A stretch of 64,000 bases of DNA from Providencia sp. R33 (GTDB lineage: Bacteria; Pseudomonadota; Gammaproteobacteria; Enterobacterales; Enterobacteriaceae): contig NZ_CP072453.1 in NCBI RefSeq assembly GCF_019343475.1, positions 1,550,001 to 1,614,000 of the forward strand, written 5' to 3'. Position numbers and translations under genes: made by a program. Positions within the stretch are counted from its first letter, which is position 1, and every line of letters begins with the position of its first letter. Shown here piece after piece: positions 1 through 8,526 of this stretch. The notes below the pieces were generated by a model. The model was not told the origin of the DNA. It saw nothing but the letters and a program-made list of their open reading frames with translations, and ran no database searches.

Positions 1-1097
1 TTTATCTCACTCGAGAGTACCAAATGGCAATTGATACTGTTGGTATTGCAATGTCATTGGCGATGGTTGTTGGGGTGCTATTTAGCATGGTTTTTGGCAT
101 GCTCGCTGATAGAGTAGATAAAAAAAGGTGTATGTTGCTTGCTGTGACAGCCTTTATTGGTGGCTTTATTGCCATTCCTCTTTCCACTAATGCCATCTTA
201 GTAATTATATTTTTCTCTTTGATCAATTGCTCTTATTCAGTTTTCTCTACCGTGCTAAAAGCTTACTTTGCAGATACTCTTACCTTATCGTTAAAAGCAA
301 AAGTGTTTTCCTTAAATTACACTTTTATCAATATAGGGTGGACAATTGGGCCGCCTATTGGTACTTGGCTGTTAATGTATAGTATTAATCTGCCATTTTA
401 TTTGGCTGCTATTTCTGCTGCTTTTCCAATATACTTTATCCAAAGGTTTGTACAAAGTATAAAACCTGCACAACATCTGAATGGTAGCAAGCGCCCTTGG
501 AACCCAGTTGTAATGCTACGAGACCGAGTGCTGGCTTGGTTTATTTTATCGACATTCTTAGGGTCATTGGTTTTTGGTACCTTTACAACCTGGATTTCTC
601 AATATGTTATTACTGTAGCAAACAGTGATTTTGCACAAGTCGTCATCGGCGTGATACTCCCAGTAAACGCTGTTGTAGTTGTAACGTTGCAATACGCAGT
701 TGGCAAACGGATCACTCCAGATAATTTGAAAAAGCTAATGACATTGGGTAGCTTATTTTTCTTACTCGGTTTAGCCACCTTTATGTTTGCCGCTGAAAAC
801 CTCTATATATGGGCATTTGGTGCTTTTCTTTTTACGCTTGGAGAGCTTATTTATGCTCCTGGTGAATATATGTTGATTGATAGCATTGCACCAGAAGGCA
901 TGAAAGCGAGTTATTTTTCAGCTCAATCTTTAGGTTTATTAGGGGGGGCTTTTAACCCAATGATGACTGGCGTGATTTTAACTGAATTACCTGCTTATTA
1001 TATATTTATCATTTTGATGATGATTACGTTTTTAGCTTGGTTATCCATGTTAAATGGGATGAGATTACGTCAAAATCAGTTAGTTGTGCAGGAGTAA
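1..1097 (+). CDS. ydeE: MFS efflux transporter YdeE, 5'-truncated by window edge
   Basis: The reading frame is open to the first base of the window (residues YLTREYQ precede the first internal Met), so the N-terminus with roughly the first transmembrane segment lies outside. What remains resembles E. coli YdeE through most of its length, including FGMLADRVDKKR (the MFS loop 2-3 motif), the NIGWTIGPPIGTWLL stretch and YAPGEYMLIDSIAPEGMKASYFSAQSLG. It is an inner-membrane proton-driven exporter of the DHA1 group; E. coli YdeE has been linked to export of small peptides or drugs, and the substrate here is unknown. It converges with the next MFS gene across about 40 bp. Confidence 0.9.
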   Translation, partial: YLTREYQMAIDTVGIAMSLAMVVGVLFSMVFGMLADRVDKKRCMLLAVTAFIGGFIAIPLSTNAILVIIFFSLINCSYSVFSTVLKAYFADTLTLSLKAKVFSLNYTFINIGWTIGPPIGTWLLMYSINLPFYLAAISAAFPIYFIQRFVQSIKPAQHLNGSKRPWNPVVMLRDRVLAWFILSTFLGSLVFGTFTTWISQYVITVANSDFAQVVIGVILPVNAVVVVTLQYAVGKRITPDNLKKLMTLGSLFFLLGLATFMFAAENLYIWAFGAFLFTLGELIYAPGEYMLIDSIAPEGMKASYFSAQSLGLLGGAFNPMMTGVILTELPAYYIFIILMMITFLAWLSMLNGMRLRQNQLVVQE

Positions 1098-1138
1098 CCC
1101 TTTGACAATATCCCTAAATCTTATCAGCATGTGTATTG

Positions 1139-2278
1139 TTATTGCTGCTTTTGTCTTTTTATAAACAGCATCGCAATGCTAAATAATAGGCCAATCAATA
1201 TTGCGGAGGTTAAAACTCGTCCACTAGAGATCAACCAAGAAAAAAGTGGGATTGCCAATAACAGTACTAAATTATTAAAACTTTCTGAGATTGATAGTAC
1301 CAACCCCTTATTGTTAACATTTAATCTGGCAAGCAATGAAGTACTGATAGGTGAAATTAGACCTAACCACACGCCAAATCCAAATAAACTAAAACAATCA
1401 CCTATTAATGTTAACCAACCGCTAATAAACAAAATGATAGTAATAAACAAAAACGCGAGTATAGCTAATACCAGTGATAACTCAGAAACCGTATATGAAA
1501 CAACTCTCGAAACAGCACTATTACCTAATATTAATCCTACGCCGAAAAGCCCCATCAAACTGCCGAGAGTTGCGCTATTAAGTTGATACCTACTTCGTAA
1601 AATTTCACCTGCTAATAAAAATACACAGACGGTAATACCATTCCAAATCCCTTTAGCAATAATAAATTGGCACAGCGCTTTTTGCTTATAAATATTAAAT
1701 GAACCTTGTTTTACTATTGATGACTTAGAAGATGGTAAAACCTTCATTGATATAAATAACACCAAAAAGCCGCCTATCGCCATAAAGATAAATGGCATTT
1801 TCCATGAAAAATACTGTGCCATTCCCCCTGCTATAATAGGCCCCGTGATGATACCCAGTGTCATTCCTAGCATGACATAGCCCATTGCAATCGCCTGTTT
1901 ATTTTCATCTATTACATCTGAAATAAGCGCAAACGTAATCGGAACTAAAGCTGCGGAAGCAACCCCACCAAACACTCGCAAAACAAGTGCTATCAATAAG
2001 CTAGGCGCAAATGTTATTGCTATGCTATCAATTGAAATAAATAACATTGCTACGAGTAACATTTTTCGCTTGTCCATTTTATCCGAAAAAAATCCGATAA
2101 TAGGTGCTGCCAATGCATACGATAATGCATAAACCGATATTAGCCATGATATTTGTGACGTTTGTACATTAAACACATTCGCTAATAGATGCATGATTGC
2201 TGAGAGCATAAATTCAGTTGCACCAACAAGATATACTGCCATTGCGAGTACAAAAAGTAAAAAACGATATGAAGTCAT
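1139..2278 (-). CDS. MFS transporter, DHA1 family
   Basis: The 379-residue protein has about twelve hydrophobic segments. Near the start it has the ATEFMLSAIMHLLA pattern typical of AraJ/NepI-like DHA1 exporters, followed by the GFFSDKMDKRKMLL loop. It is an inner-membrane exporter of a drug, sugar or nucleoside type; the substrate cannot be read from sequence. It is divergent from a nucleoside-symporter-like gene across a 538-bp gap and convergent with the ydeE-like gene. The ATG is preceded by an AAGGAG-type ribosome site. Confidence 0.85.
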   Translation of the reverse strand: MTSYRFLLFVLAMAVYLVGATEFMLSAIMHLLANVFNVQTSQISWLISVYALSYALAAPIIGFFSDKMDKRKMLLVAMLFISIDSIAITFAPSLLIALVLRVFGGVASAALVPITFALISDVIDENKQAIAMGYVMLGMTLGIITGPIIAGGMAQYFSWKMPFIFMAIGGFLVLFISMKVLPSSKSSIVKQGSFNIYKQKALCQFIIAKGIWNGITVCVFLLAGEILRSRYQLNSATLGSLMGLFGVGLILGNSAVSRVVSYTVSELSLVLAILAFLFITIILFISGWLTLIGDCFSLFGFGVWLGLISPISTSLLARLNVNNKGLVLSISESFNNLVLLLAIPLFSWLISSGRVLTSAILIGLLFSIAMLFIKRQKQQ

Positions 2279-2816
2279 AACACTCCTTTAAGGTTTTTAG
2301 TTAAGTATTAAATAAGACTCCTGAGTCGAGCCATTGAAAAATTATTTGGTAGTTATCAAATGAACGAAGAAAAATTTAAGAATCTGATTGTTCAACAAAA
2401 GATATTTGGGTATGGAAGGAAATTAGGTGGATATGTAGATGAATAGCTAAAATAGAAAACCACAAAAATACTTATCAATTAGACACTAAAATGAATACTG
2501 TTACAACTAAATATTAAAACTTAAACATAAACTAACTATTTTTCTACATTTTCGTTATCTTTTATAAATGCCACTAATTAGCTTAAACGTGATAATTCAA
2601 GTATTAATATCGATTAAAAAACAATCATTAGTTTAACTAATTTACGAATAGCCATCTTCACATCAATAAAGCGAGCTATTTACTACCTTATAATGCAAAA
2701 ACAATAACAAGATAGGCACTAAGCGCTTTCATGGTTAATTATTAAACAATCAACATCAGCCAGTAAAATTAATAATTATATTTAAGTAAGTTTAAGTTAA
2801 ATCAAGGTGTGCAGAC
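2279..2816. other. Long AT-rich divergent intergenic region
   Basis: These 538 bp separate two divergently transcribed transporter genes and must hold both promoters. The only open stretch seen is a 28-codon frame at 2360-2446 on the plus strand, open a further dozen codons upstream without a good start. It may be a gene remnant or chance. No tRNA, repeat or strong hairpin was found. Confidence 0.4.
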
Positions 2817-4058
2817 ATGAGTATTACAACTCGATTAAAAATAGTTTCTTTCTTACAATTCTTTATCTGGGGCTCATGGCTAGTCACTTTTGCCTCATAT
2901 CTTTTTAATACCCTCCACTTCAAAGGAGGGGAAATTGGATTAATATTCAGTACGTTAGGAATATCCGCATTATGTTCTCCCATTATCATCGGGTTTATTG
3001 CAGATAAGATTAACAATAGAAAGTTAGTTTATGTTTCTACACATTTCCTTTCTGCGATTTTTTTAATCGTCATGGCTCATAGTGATTCAATCACTCTTTT
3101 ATTTATTGCTACATTAATTCACTTAATGTTTTACATGCCCACCATTTCAATCTGTAATAGTATTGTATTTGAGATGTTAGGTGCACAGAAATTAGATTCC
3201 GAGATTCATTTCCCTAAAATTAGGGTTTATGGAACGGTGGGTTTTATTGTCGCAATGTGGACAATTAGTTTATTAAAACTAGAAATGAGTTATTACCAGT
3301 TATACGTAGGGGCAGCCGCCTCCGTTGTTCTGGGGCTATTTTCTATATTCTTCATTACTACAAATAGTATAAAAATTACAAAATCTGCGAAATCCAACTT
3401 TAACTGCCATAATATTATTCTACTTTTTAGAAAAGGAAGAGTGGCTGTATTTTTGTTCTTTGCAATGTTATTAGGTTCTGTATTACAAATAACCAATACT
3501 TTTGGCGTTCCTTTCTTACAAGATATGGCATTAGCCCCAGAAGCCAAAGGCTCAATTTTTTCTGAATACCCCACTATCTTCTTATCTATCTCACAATTTT
3601 CTGAAATTATCTTTATCTTATTGCTACCTATTTTATTAAAAAGATTCAAAATCGAAACTATCTTATTTCTTAGTATGATTGCCTGGATTTTACGATTAGG
3701 TTTGTTTGCCTATGGTGATTTCACTGCAATAGGTACCCTGGCCCTATTTTTATCTATGATCGTGTATGGTTGTGCATTTGATTTCTTTAACATCGCTGGC
3801 GCATTATTTTTGGAAAAAGAAATTGCCCCAGAGTTTCGCTCTACAGCTCAGGGCGTTTTCACAACATTAGTTAATGGGTTTGGTACATTCTTGGGTGCGA
3901 TCTTATGTGGTTGGGTTATTGAGCTTAATACTATTAATGGCGTTGTCGATTGGAAAACGTTCTGGATAATCTTTACAGGATATACAGCTGGTTTTACGCT
4001 TTTATATCTGATTTATATGTTAATCGCTAAAAATCGTAGAGCACAAGCTGCCAGCTAA
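2817..4058 (+). CDS. Nucleoside:H+ symporter family (NupG/XapB/YegT-like) MFS transporter
   Basis: The 413-residue membrane protein follows E. coli NupG almost end to end: LKIVSFLQFFIWGSWLVT at the N-terminus, the AWILRLGLFAYGDFTAIGT stretch, then VYGCAFDFFNIAGALFLEKE. These features place it in the NHS (nucleoside:H+ symporter) family in the inner membrane. NupG, XapB and YegT share the motifs, so the exact nucleoside is not assigned. Start ATG follows AAGGTGTGCAGAC, a moderate ribosome site. No nucleoside catabolic gene is adjacent, although an AMP nucleosidase and a short cytidine deaminase occur elsewhere in the window. Confidence 0.88.
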   Translation: MSITTRLKIVSFLQFFIWGSWLVTFASYLFNTLHFKGGEIGLIFSTLGISALCSPIIIGFIADKINNRKLVYVSTHFLSAIFLIVMAHSDSITLLFIATLIHLMFYMPTISICNSIVFEMLGAQKLDSEIHFPKIRVYGTVGFIVAMWTISLLKLEMSYYQLYVGAAASVVLGLFSIFFITTNSIKITKSAKSNFNCHNIILLFRKGRVAVFLFFAMLLGSVLQITNTFGVPFLQDMALAPEAKGSIFSEYPTIFLSISQFSEIIFILLLPILLKRFKIETILFLSMIAWILRLGLFAYGDFTAIGTLALFLSMIVYGCAFDFFNIAGALFLEKEIAPEFRSTAQGVFTTLVNGFGTFLGAILCGWVIELNTINGVVDWKTFWIIFTGYTAGFTLLYLIYMLIAKNRRAQAAS

Positions 4059-4072
4059 TTAATCATGTTTGC

Positions 4073-4108
4073 TCCCCCTATTGCACAGAAATTTAAGTCA
4101 TAGGGGGA
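4073..4108. terminator. Bidirectional hairpin between convergent genes
   Basis: A perfect 9-bp inverted repeat (TCCCCCTAT / ATAGGGGGA) with an 18-nt loop lies between the stop codons of the nucleoside-symporter gene and the convergent MocR gene. No clear T tract follows on either side, so it may act as an mRNA end stabiliser rather than a strong terminator. Confidence 0.5.
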
Positions 4109-4116
4109 ACGCCTAA

Positions 4117-5523
4117 TTATACACTTGTGACCTTTAATGCCTCTCCCAAAATTTTAATTGCATTTCGCCTTCTTGCAATTAAAGGTAACGCATAGTTCAC
4201 CCTCAAATGGTTAGAAAAACAGTCACCTGTAGAAAAATGTTCCCCTGTTAATACTGTCACTTTATTGCGATGCAAAATATCTCGTAATTTACGGTTGTCC
4301 ACAGGTAAATGCTCTACCCAAAGAGAAAAACCACCTTGTGGCCTAGATATTCGAGTATTTACTGGAAAGTGTGTTTCCACTAATTCCTTATATTGGCATT
4401 GAAGTTCGCTATAATGTTGACGCATTCGGCGTAAATGCAAAAAATAATGCCCTTCCTTTAAAAAATTAGCCATTACTTGCTGCATGAAAATTTCACCAGA
4501 GCAATGCGATAAGTATTTTAAGTGCAAAACCTTTTCTTTATATTTCCCTGGAATTATCCATCCAGTACGTGTACCTGGAGCAACCGTTTTGGAAAATGAA
4601 CTGCATAAAATTACACGCCCATTTCGATCCAATGATTGGATTGTCGATGGTCGTGGATACTGATATGCCAAGCTTGCTAAGCAATCATTTTCGATGACCG
4701 TTCCTTGATATTTTTCAACAATTTCGAGTAAACGTTGCTTATTATTATCTGGCATAATGCAACCCATCGGATTATTGCAGGTTGGAGTCACTACCACCGC
4801 TTTCACATTCCAACATTCAAAAGCCTCTTCAAGCCTTTCAAGATTTATACCTGTTTCAGGATCAATGGGAATTTCAATTATTTTTCTTCCTAAACCATAT
4901 AGCGTCTGTAATAGGCCTGGAAAAGTGGGTGACTCTACCGCGACAACATCATTTCCTTGTGTACAAGCTTGCAAAGCAATAGAGAGCGATTGATGGCCAC
5001 TTGTTGTTGTAACAATATCATCCGGCGTAAAAAGATGGCGATCATCCGAAATTAAATGAATTTGGTCTCGAAGTGATGCAAGCCCTTGTAAACTATCATA
5101 TTCAAGTGTCAATGATTGTTTTCTACGCGTTACCATTGTCATTTCTTGCCATAATGGTTCTAAGCTTTTGTCTTCAATATTTGGCACAGCGCAAGATAAA
5201 GATGTTACACCTTCTCGCTCTGCAACACGCAAGAAATCCATAGTCGGATTCCATTGTGCTACCTGAACGGGTTTTTGAATATAATTCGCGACTTTCGGTA
5301 ATAAAGCTTCCGTTTTTTCGGGGATGACAAAGTACCCTGATTTAGGTACTGCATAAATGAGCTGTAACCTTTCAAGTTCGCGATAAGCAAGCTGCGCTGT
5401 GGTGATACTGACATCATGAGCTCTTCCAATATCCCTCACTGATGGCAACTTTTCACCGTTAAGAAACTCTCCATGCTTAATTTTTTCTTGCAGCATTTGC
5501 GCAATTTGTTTGTACAGTAACAC
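4117..5523 (-). CDS. MocR-family regulator (GntR HTH fused to aminotransferase-like domain)
   Basis: Residues about 1-70 form a winged-helix GntR domain (LPSVRDIGRAHDVSITTAQLAYRELERL). The rest is a fold-type I PLP aminotransferase-like domain with CNNPMG and the Schiff-base lysine in CSSFSKTVAPGTRTG. Such MocR proteins use PLP or an amino acid adduct as effector and usually control a neighbouring gene. I prefer the GTG start at 5523 because AGGG lies about six bases upstream; an in-frame TTG ten codons earlier has no better site. No divergent target gene is adjacent: the upstream 535 bp holds at most one small reading frame. One of three MocR genes in the window. Confidence 0.85.
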   Translation of the reverse strand: MLLYKQIAQMLQEKIKHGEFLNGEKLPSVRDIGRAHDVSITTAQLAYRELERLQLIYAVPKSGYFVIPEKTEALLPKVANYIQKPVQVAQWNPTMDFLRVAEREGVTSLSCAVPNIEDKSLEPLWQEMTMVTRRKQSLTLEYDSLQGLASLRDQIHLISDDRHLFTPDDIVTTTSGHQSLSIALQACTQGNDVVAVESPTFPGLLQTLYGLGRKIIEIPIDPETGINLERLEEAFECWNVKAVVVTPTCNNPMGCIMPDNNKQRLLEIVEKYQGTVIENDCLASLAYQYPRPSTIQSLDRNGRVILCSSFSKTVAPGTRTGWIIPGKYKEKVLHLKYLSHCSGEIFMQQVMANFLKEGHYFLHLRRMRQHYSELQCQYKELVETHFPVNTRISRPQGGFSLWVEHLPVDNRKLRDILHRNKVTVLTGEHFSTGDCFSNHLRVNYALPLIARRRNAIKILGEALKVTSV

Positions 5524-5675
5524 AATAAAACCCTTTTCATTTTCCCCGTACAAGTAATGTAATACAAAAATTAGCGCTTTTGATCTGTATTTTGCAAAAA
5601 TTCATATCTGTCACTTTTTTATATTTTCCACTCATGTAATTCTTAATGAAAATGAGCATGACATTAGGATTACTT

Positions 5676-5813
5676 ATGGAATATGAAAAAAACGTGAGGG
5701 GTAAGCCATACCCCAAATTTATCTTCGTACAGCCAATATTGTGGTTATTTAAAAAACTCAATATACTTATCAAAAAGAAACGATATGAAAAATATAAAGG
5801 GCAAAAAATCTAG
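5676..5813 (+). CDS. Possible small basic protein, 45 aa
   Basis: An ATG with AGGA six bases upstream opens a 45-codon frame. Two further in-frame ATGs lie upstream, the first at 5646. The product is rich in Lys and Tyr with a hydrophobic centre (FIFVQPILWLF) and a strongly basic tail (KKKRYEKYKGQK). I do not recognise a family. It lies divergent from the MocR gene in an otherwise empty gap. The good ribosome site argues for reality; the AT-rich composition and lack of a known homologue argue against. Confidence 0.3.
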   Translation: MEYEKNVRGKPYPKFIFVQPILWLFKKLNILIKKKRYEKYKGQKI

Positions 5814-6002
5814 CTCAACCATTAATTATGTGAAAAAATTGATTATTTTATTGATTTTTAAAGGATATATAATGGGTAGCTCACATATTAATAAATAAAG
5901 ACTTTATTTAACTATTATTTATTTTTATATCGTTGATGAACAACTATATGAGATGAGTAAGTAAAACTTAACATCCAAAACCAGTAAAAAATATTTATTA
6001 AT

Positions 6003-6030
6003 AATTTATTAAGGTGTCCCTTAATAAATT
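6003..6030 (-). terminator. Hairpin downstream of ada
   Basis: A perfect 12-bp inverted repeat AATTTATTAAGG / CCTTAATAAATT with a 4-nt loop begins about 30 bases past the ada stop codon. In the minus direction it is followed by T-rich DNA, consistent with an intrinsic terminator, although the stem is AT-rich. Confidence 0.5.
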
Positions 6031-6058
6031 CACTTAATAGTTTTACATCTTAATCTAG

Positions 6059-7141
6059 TTACTCGCTAAGCTTGGCTAAGCAGCCTTGTGCCTCTTTTAA
6101 TAATAAAGCCTGCTTACGATCTATACCCCAGCGATAACCAGACAGCTCACCATTATTTCTCACTACTCGGTGGCAAGGGATAGCCACCGCTAGCATATTT
6201 GCACCACACGCACTAGCTACCGCTCTAACCGCTTTAGGATTACCTATTTTTTCTGCTATTTCACGATAACTCACGGTTTTTCCGACAGGAATATCACGCA
6301 AGGCTTGCCACACTCGCTGTTGAAACGCAGTTCCTTGAATATCGAGCGGTAAATTAAAGCCAATCTCAGGTGCCTCAATAAAACCAACGACATCAGCAAT
6401 GAGTTGTTCAAAATGAACATCTCCACCAATCAATTCAGCATTTGGAAATTTATCTTGCAAATCATTGAGTAATTTTTCAGGGTCGTCCCCAAGTAAAATT
6501 GCACATACTCCTATAGGACTTTGTGCAACTAATACTGTTCCTAACGAGCACAAAGCAAGTGCGAAATAAATTTTGCTGCCATTTCCACCTGATTTCCAAG
6601 CTCTAGGTGTCATTCCCAATCGTTGTGTTGATGTTTCGTAAAAACGGCTATTCGATTGATACCCCGCATCATAAATTGCATCTGTAATACGTTCTTGCTC
6701 TTGTAATTGTGTCTGCAATTTTTTATGACGAAAAGCATCAGCATACACTTTTGGCGTTAAACCCGTTTGCGATTTAAATAAGCGATGAAAATGATAACGG
6801 CTGATCCCAACATGATCTGCCAATTCAGCCAGCGTTGGTACTTGGTTATTTTGCTCAATATAACGGCAAGCTTTTTCTATTTTTTGTTTATAAAATTGCG
6901 TTAACTGAGTCGCCTCTGTGCGATGTCGCTTTCCTTGACGATAACCTTGTGCAATCGCTTGAGCCTCATTATCAAAAAATTCAATATTTTCACGTTTAGG
7001 TAAGCGACCAGCAGTTGATGGGTGGTTATAAATGCGTGAGGTTTTTACACCATAAACAAAATGACCATCCGCCGTTTTATTTCTTTCAACGACAGCTTGC
7101 CAGCGCTGCTCTGCTGTTTTCCATACGTTTTTCGTCGTCAT
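6059..7141 (-). CDS. ada: Ada-like O6-methylguanine-DNA methyltransferase/AraC protein lacking the N-terminal zinc cysteines
   Basis: The 360-residue protein has the full E. coli Ada layout: N-Ada region (about 8-75), AraC-type HTH (about 90-185, LAELADHVGISRYHFHRLFKSQTG) and methyltransferase (about 195-355) with intact IPCHRV active site (Cys323) and LSGYRWG. E. coli Ada binds Zn with Cys38, Cys42, Cys69 and Cys72, and accepts a methyl group from DNA phosphotriesters on Cys38. Here the aligned residues are Asn39, Thr43, Gly70 and His73, and there is no Cys before residue 90. Direct O6-methylguanine repair should remain; phosphotriester repair and classical methylation-switched activation should be lost. 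ATG follows AGGG. Confidence 0.9.
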   Translation of the reverse strand: MTTKNVWKTAEQRWQAVVERNKTADGHFVYGVKTSRIYNHPSTAGRLPKRENIEFFDNEAQAIAQGYRQGKRHRTEATQLTQFYKQKIEKACRYIEQNNQVPTLAELADHVGISRYHFHRLFKSQTGLTPKVYADAFRHKKLQTQLQEQERITDAIYDAGYQSNSRFYETSTQRLGMTPRAWKSGGNGSKIYFALALCSLGTVLVAQSPIGVCAILLGDDPEKLLNDLQDKFPNAELIGGDVHFEQLIADVVGFIEAPEIGFNLPLDIQGTAFQQRVWQALRDIPVGKTVSYREIAEKIGNPKAVRAVASACGANMLAVAIPCHRVVRNNGELSGYRWGIDRKQALLLKEAQGCLAKLSE

Positions 7142-7208
7142 GATATTGCCCTTTTTTAATTTAATAACGTCATTATCGCGAATATGTTACGTAAAGAATC
7201 TCCGCAGA

Positions 7209-7221
7209 TTGCTTTTTAATT
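7209..7221 (-). promoter_or_regulatory. Ada-box-like sequence upstream of ada
   Basis: On the minus strand the sequence AATTAAAAAGCAA lies 68 bases before the ada ATG. It fits the E. coli Ada-box pattern AAT-N6-GCAA and differs at two positions from the E. coli ada operator core. In AT-rich DNA such a match can arise by chance. Confidence 0.35.
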
Positions 7222-7227
7222 ATGGCC

Positions 7228-8442
7228 TCAACCGCTTATTGTCGGCATCGCTTTTAATGCCCGGATGGGTGACTGGATAATAATCCCTAATTGAATAGCA
7301 AAGAAAAAAACGGCGGCCCATAAACAATATTCTACACCACATAATGCAGCAATAATTGCGGCTATGGCTGAGCCTAATGGCCTAGCACCAAAGGATGTTG
7401 TTAACATTAGCGCGGAAACACGACCAATCAGTAAATTAGGTGTCACCGACTGGCGTAATGAAACTGTGGAGATAGTCCAAATAATTGGCCCTGCACCAAA
7501 TAAAAAATAGGCTAAAAAAATCAAATAAAAAGATGAATTCCAGATAGTAAATAGTAACGTTATCGAACCTAATAAACCACAAACAGGCCCAAATATCACT
7601 AAAATCCCATAGTTAAACTGCAAAGATAAGTAACGCAGACCAAGTGCGCCAACAATCATTCCTATACCATAAACTGAAATCGAAATACCTATTTGCTGCG
7701 CTGAAAGTTGTAACACTGTCACCGCATATGCCGTAAAAACACCCTGAATAATAAACCATGCTGTATTAAAAAATAATGCGGTCAATAGAATAGGTTTTAA
7801 ATACGGGTTGTGAAAAATATAGTCAGCCCCTTCTTTCAATTGTTTTAATATAGATGTGGAAACTAGCGTTCCCTTTTGCTCTTTGGGCAATTGAAAAATT
7901 AAAACTAAAGCAATGATCGATAAAATAATGGCGAAATTATAAGCAAAGGACGCACCAATATAGCCAACCAATATACCACCTAATGCAGGTCCTGCCGTAT
8001 AAGACAAACTTCGAGCTAGTTCAATCCATCGATTTGCATTAACTAATTGGTCGCGGGAGATCACAGCGGGAATATAGGTTGAAGTTGCAACACTGTAAAT
8101 TACAGTGCCAACAGCACCAACAAATCCAAATAAAATTAATAATCCGAATGAAAGTAATTTTGCAAACAATAGTGCAAAAATTATACCTAAAACGGCAATA
8201 CGTATTGCTTCAGAGTATATCATTAGGTTACGTGCACTATATCTATCCGCAACAATCCCAATAAATGGTGACACAATAAGAAAAGGCAAAGTCTGCAACA
8301 TTTGCAACCAAGCTGTATCACTGGCAGAAGCATTGAGTATCAATACAGCGACGAGAGGTGTTACTGCTAGAGCAATTTGCTCCGACATTTGAGCAAATAA
8401 ATTTGAATAAGCAACTTTACTAAAAATTTTACCTGAATTCAT
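7228..8442 (-). CDS. MFS transporter, DHA3 family (EntS/MefA-like exporter)
   Basis: The 404-residue protein has around twelve membrane segments, with GIVADRYSARNLMI in the loop 2-3 position and the LARSLSYTAGPALGGILVG stretch usual in DHA3 carriers such as macrolide and siderophore exporters. Substrate unknown. The ATG immediately abuts a perfect 14-bp stem-loop whose 3' arm contains the purine-rich Shine-Dalgarno, so translation is probably controlled by RNA folding. It follows the ydhP-type gene on the same strand after an 84-bp gap. Confidence 0.85.
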   Translation of the reverse strand: MNSGKIFSKVAYSNLFAQMSEQIALAVTPLVAVLILNASASDTAWLQMLQTLPFLIVSPFIGIVADRYSARNLMIYSEAIRIAVLGIIFALLFAKLLSFGLLILFGFVGAVGTVIYSVATSTYIPAVISRDQLVNANRWIELARSLSYTAGPALGGILVGYIGASFAYNFAIILSIIALVLIFQLPKEQKGTLVSTSILKQLKEGADYIFHNPYLKPILLTALFFNTAWFIIQGVFTAYAVTVLQLSAQQIGISISVYGIGMIVGALGLRYLSLQFNYGILVIFGPVCGLLGSITLLFTIWNSSFYLIFLAYFLFGAGPIIWTISTVSLRQSVTPNLLIGRVSALMLTTSFGARPLGSAIAAIIAALCGVEYCLWAAVFFFAIQLGIIIQSPIRALKAMPTISG

Positions 8443-8497
8443 ATAAGGCCTTTCTTACCTGTTGAAGATTTCCTTCTACATTAAAGAAAGGCCTTAT
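8443..8497 (-). promoter_or_regulatory. Leader hairpin sequestering the Shine-Dalgarno of the DHA3 exporter
   Basis: Perfect 14-bp arms (ATAAGGCCTTTCTT / AAGAAAGGCCTTAT) with a 27-nt loop sit in the 5' leader. In the transcript the 3' arm holds AAGAAAGG six bases before the ATG, which directly follows the arm. No T tract follows in the direction of transcription, so this is not a simple terminator of the upstream gene. A translational attenuator is the natural reading. Confidence 0.6.
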
Positions 8498-8526
8498 CTT
8501 TTAACTTTCCGTTTATTGCTTTTCAA

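Larger units (their letters stand above)
5524..6058. other. Intergenic region between MocR gene and ada
   Basis: This 535-bp gap contains the possible 45-codon gene, the ada terminator hairpin near its right end, and otherwise AT-rich DNA in which I see no RNA gene or mobile element. Confidence 0.4.

Noticed and set aside
1131..1586. Open frame of 151 codons on the plus strand
   Set aside because: It is fully antisense to an evident MFS gene, has no recognisable domain and starts inside a low-complexity stretch.
5537..5773. Minus-strand frame of 78 codons upstream of the MocR gene
   Set aside because: No ribosome site or family, and it overlaps both the MocR start region and a better-supported small plus-strand frame.
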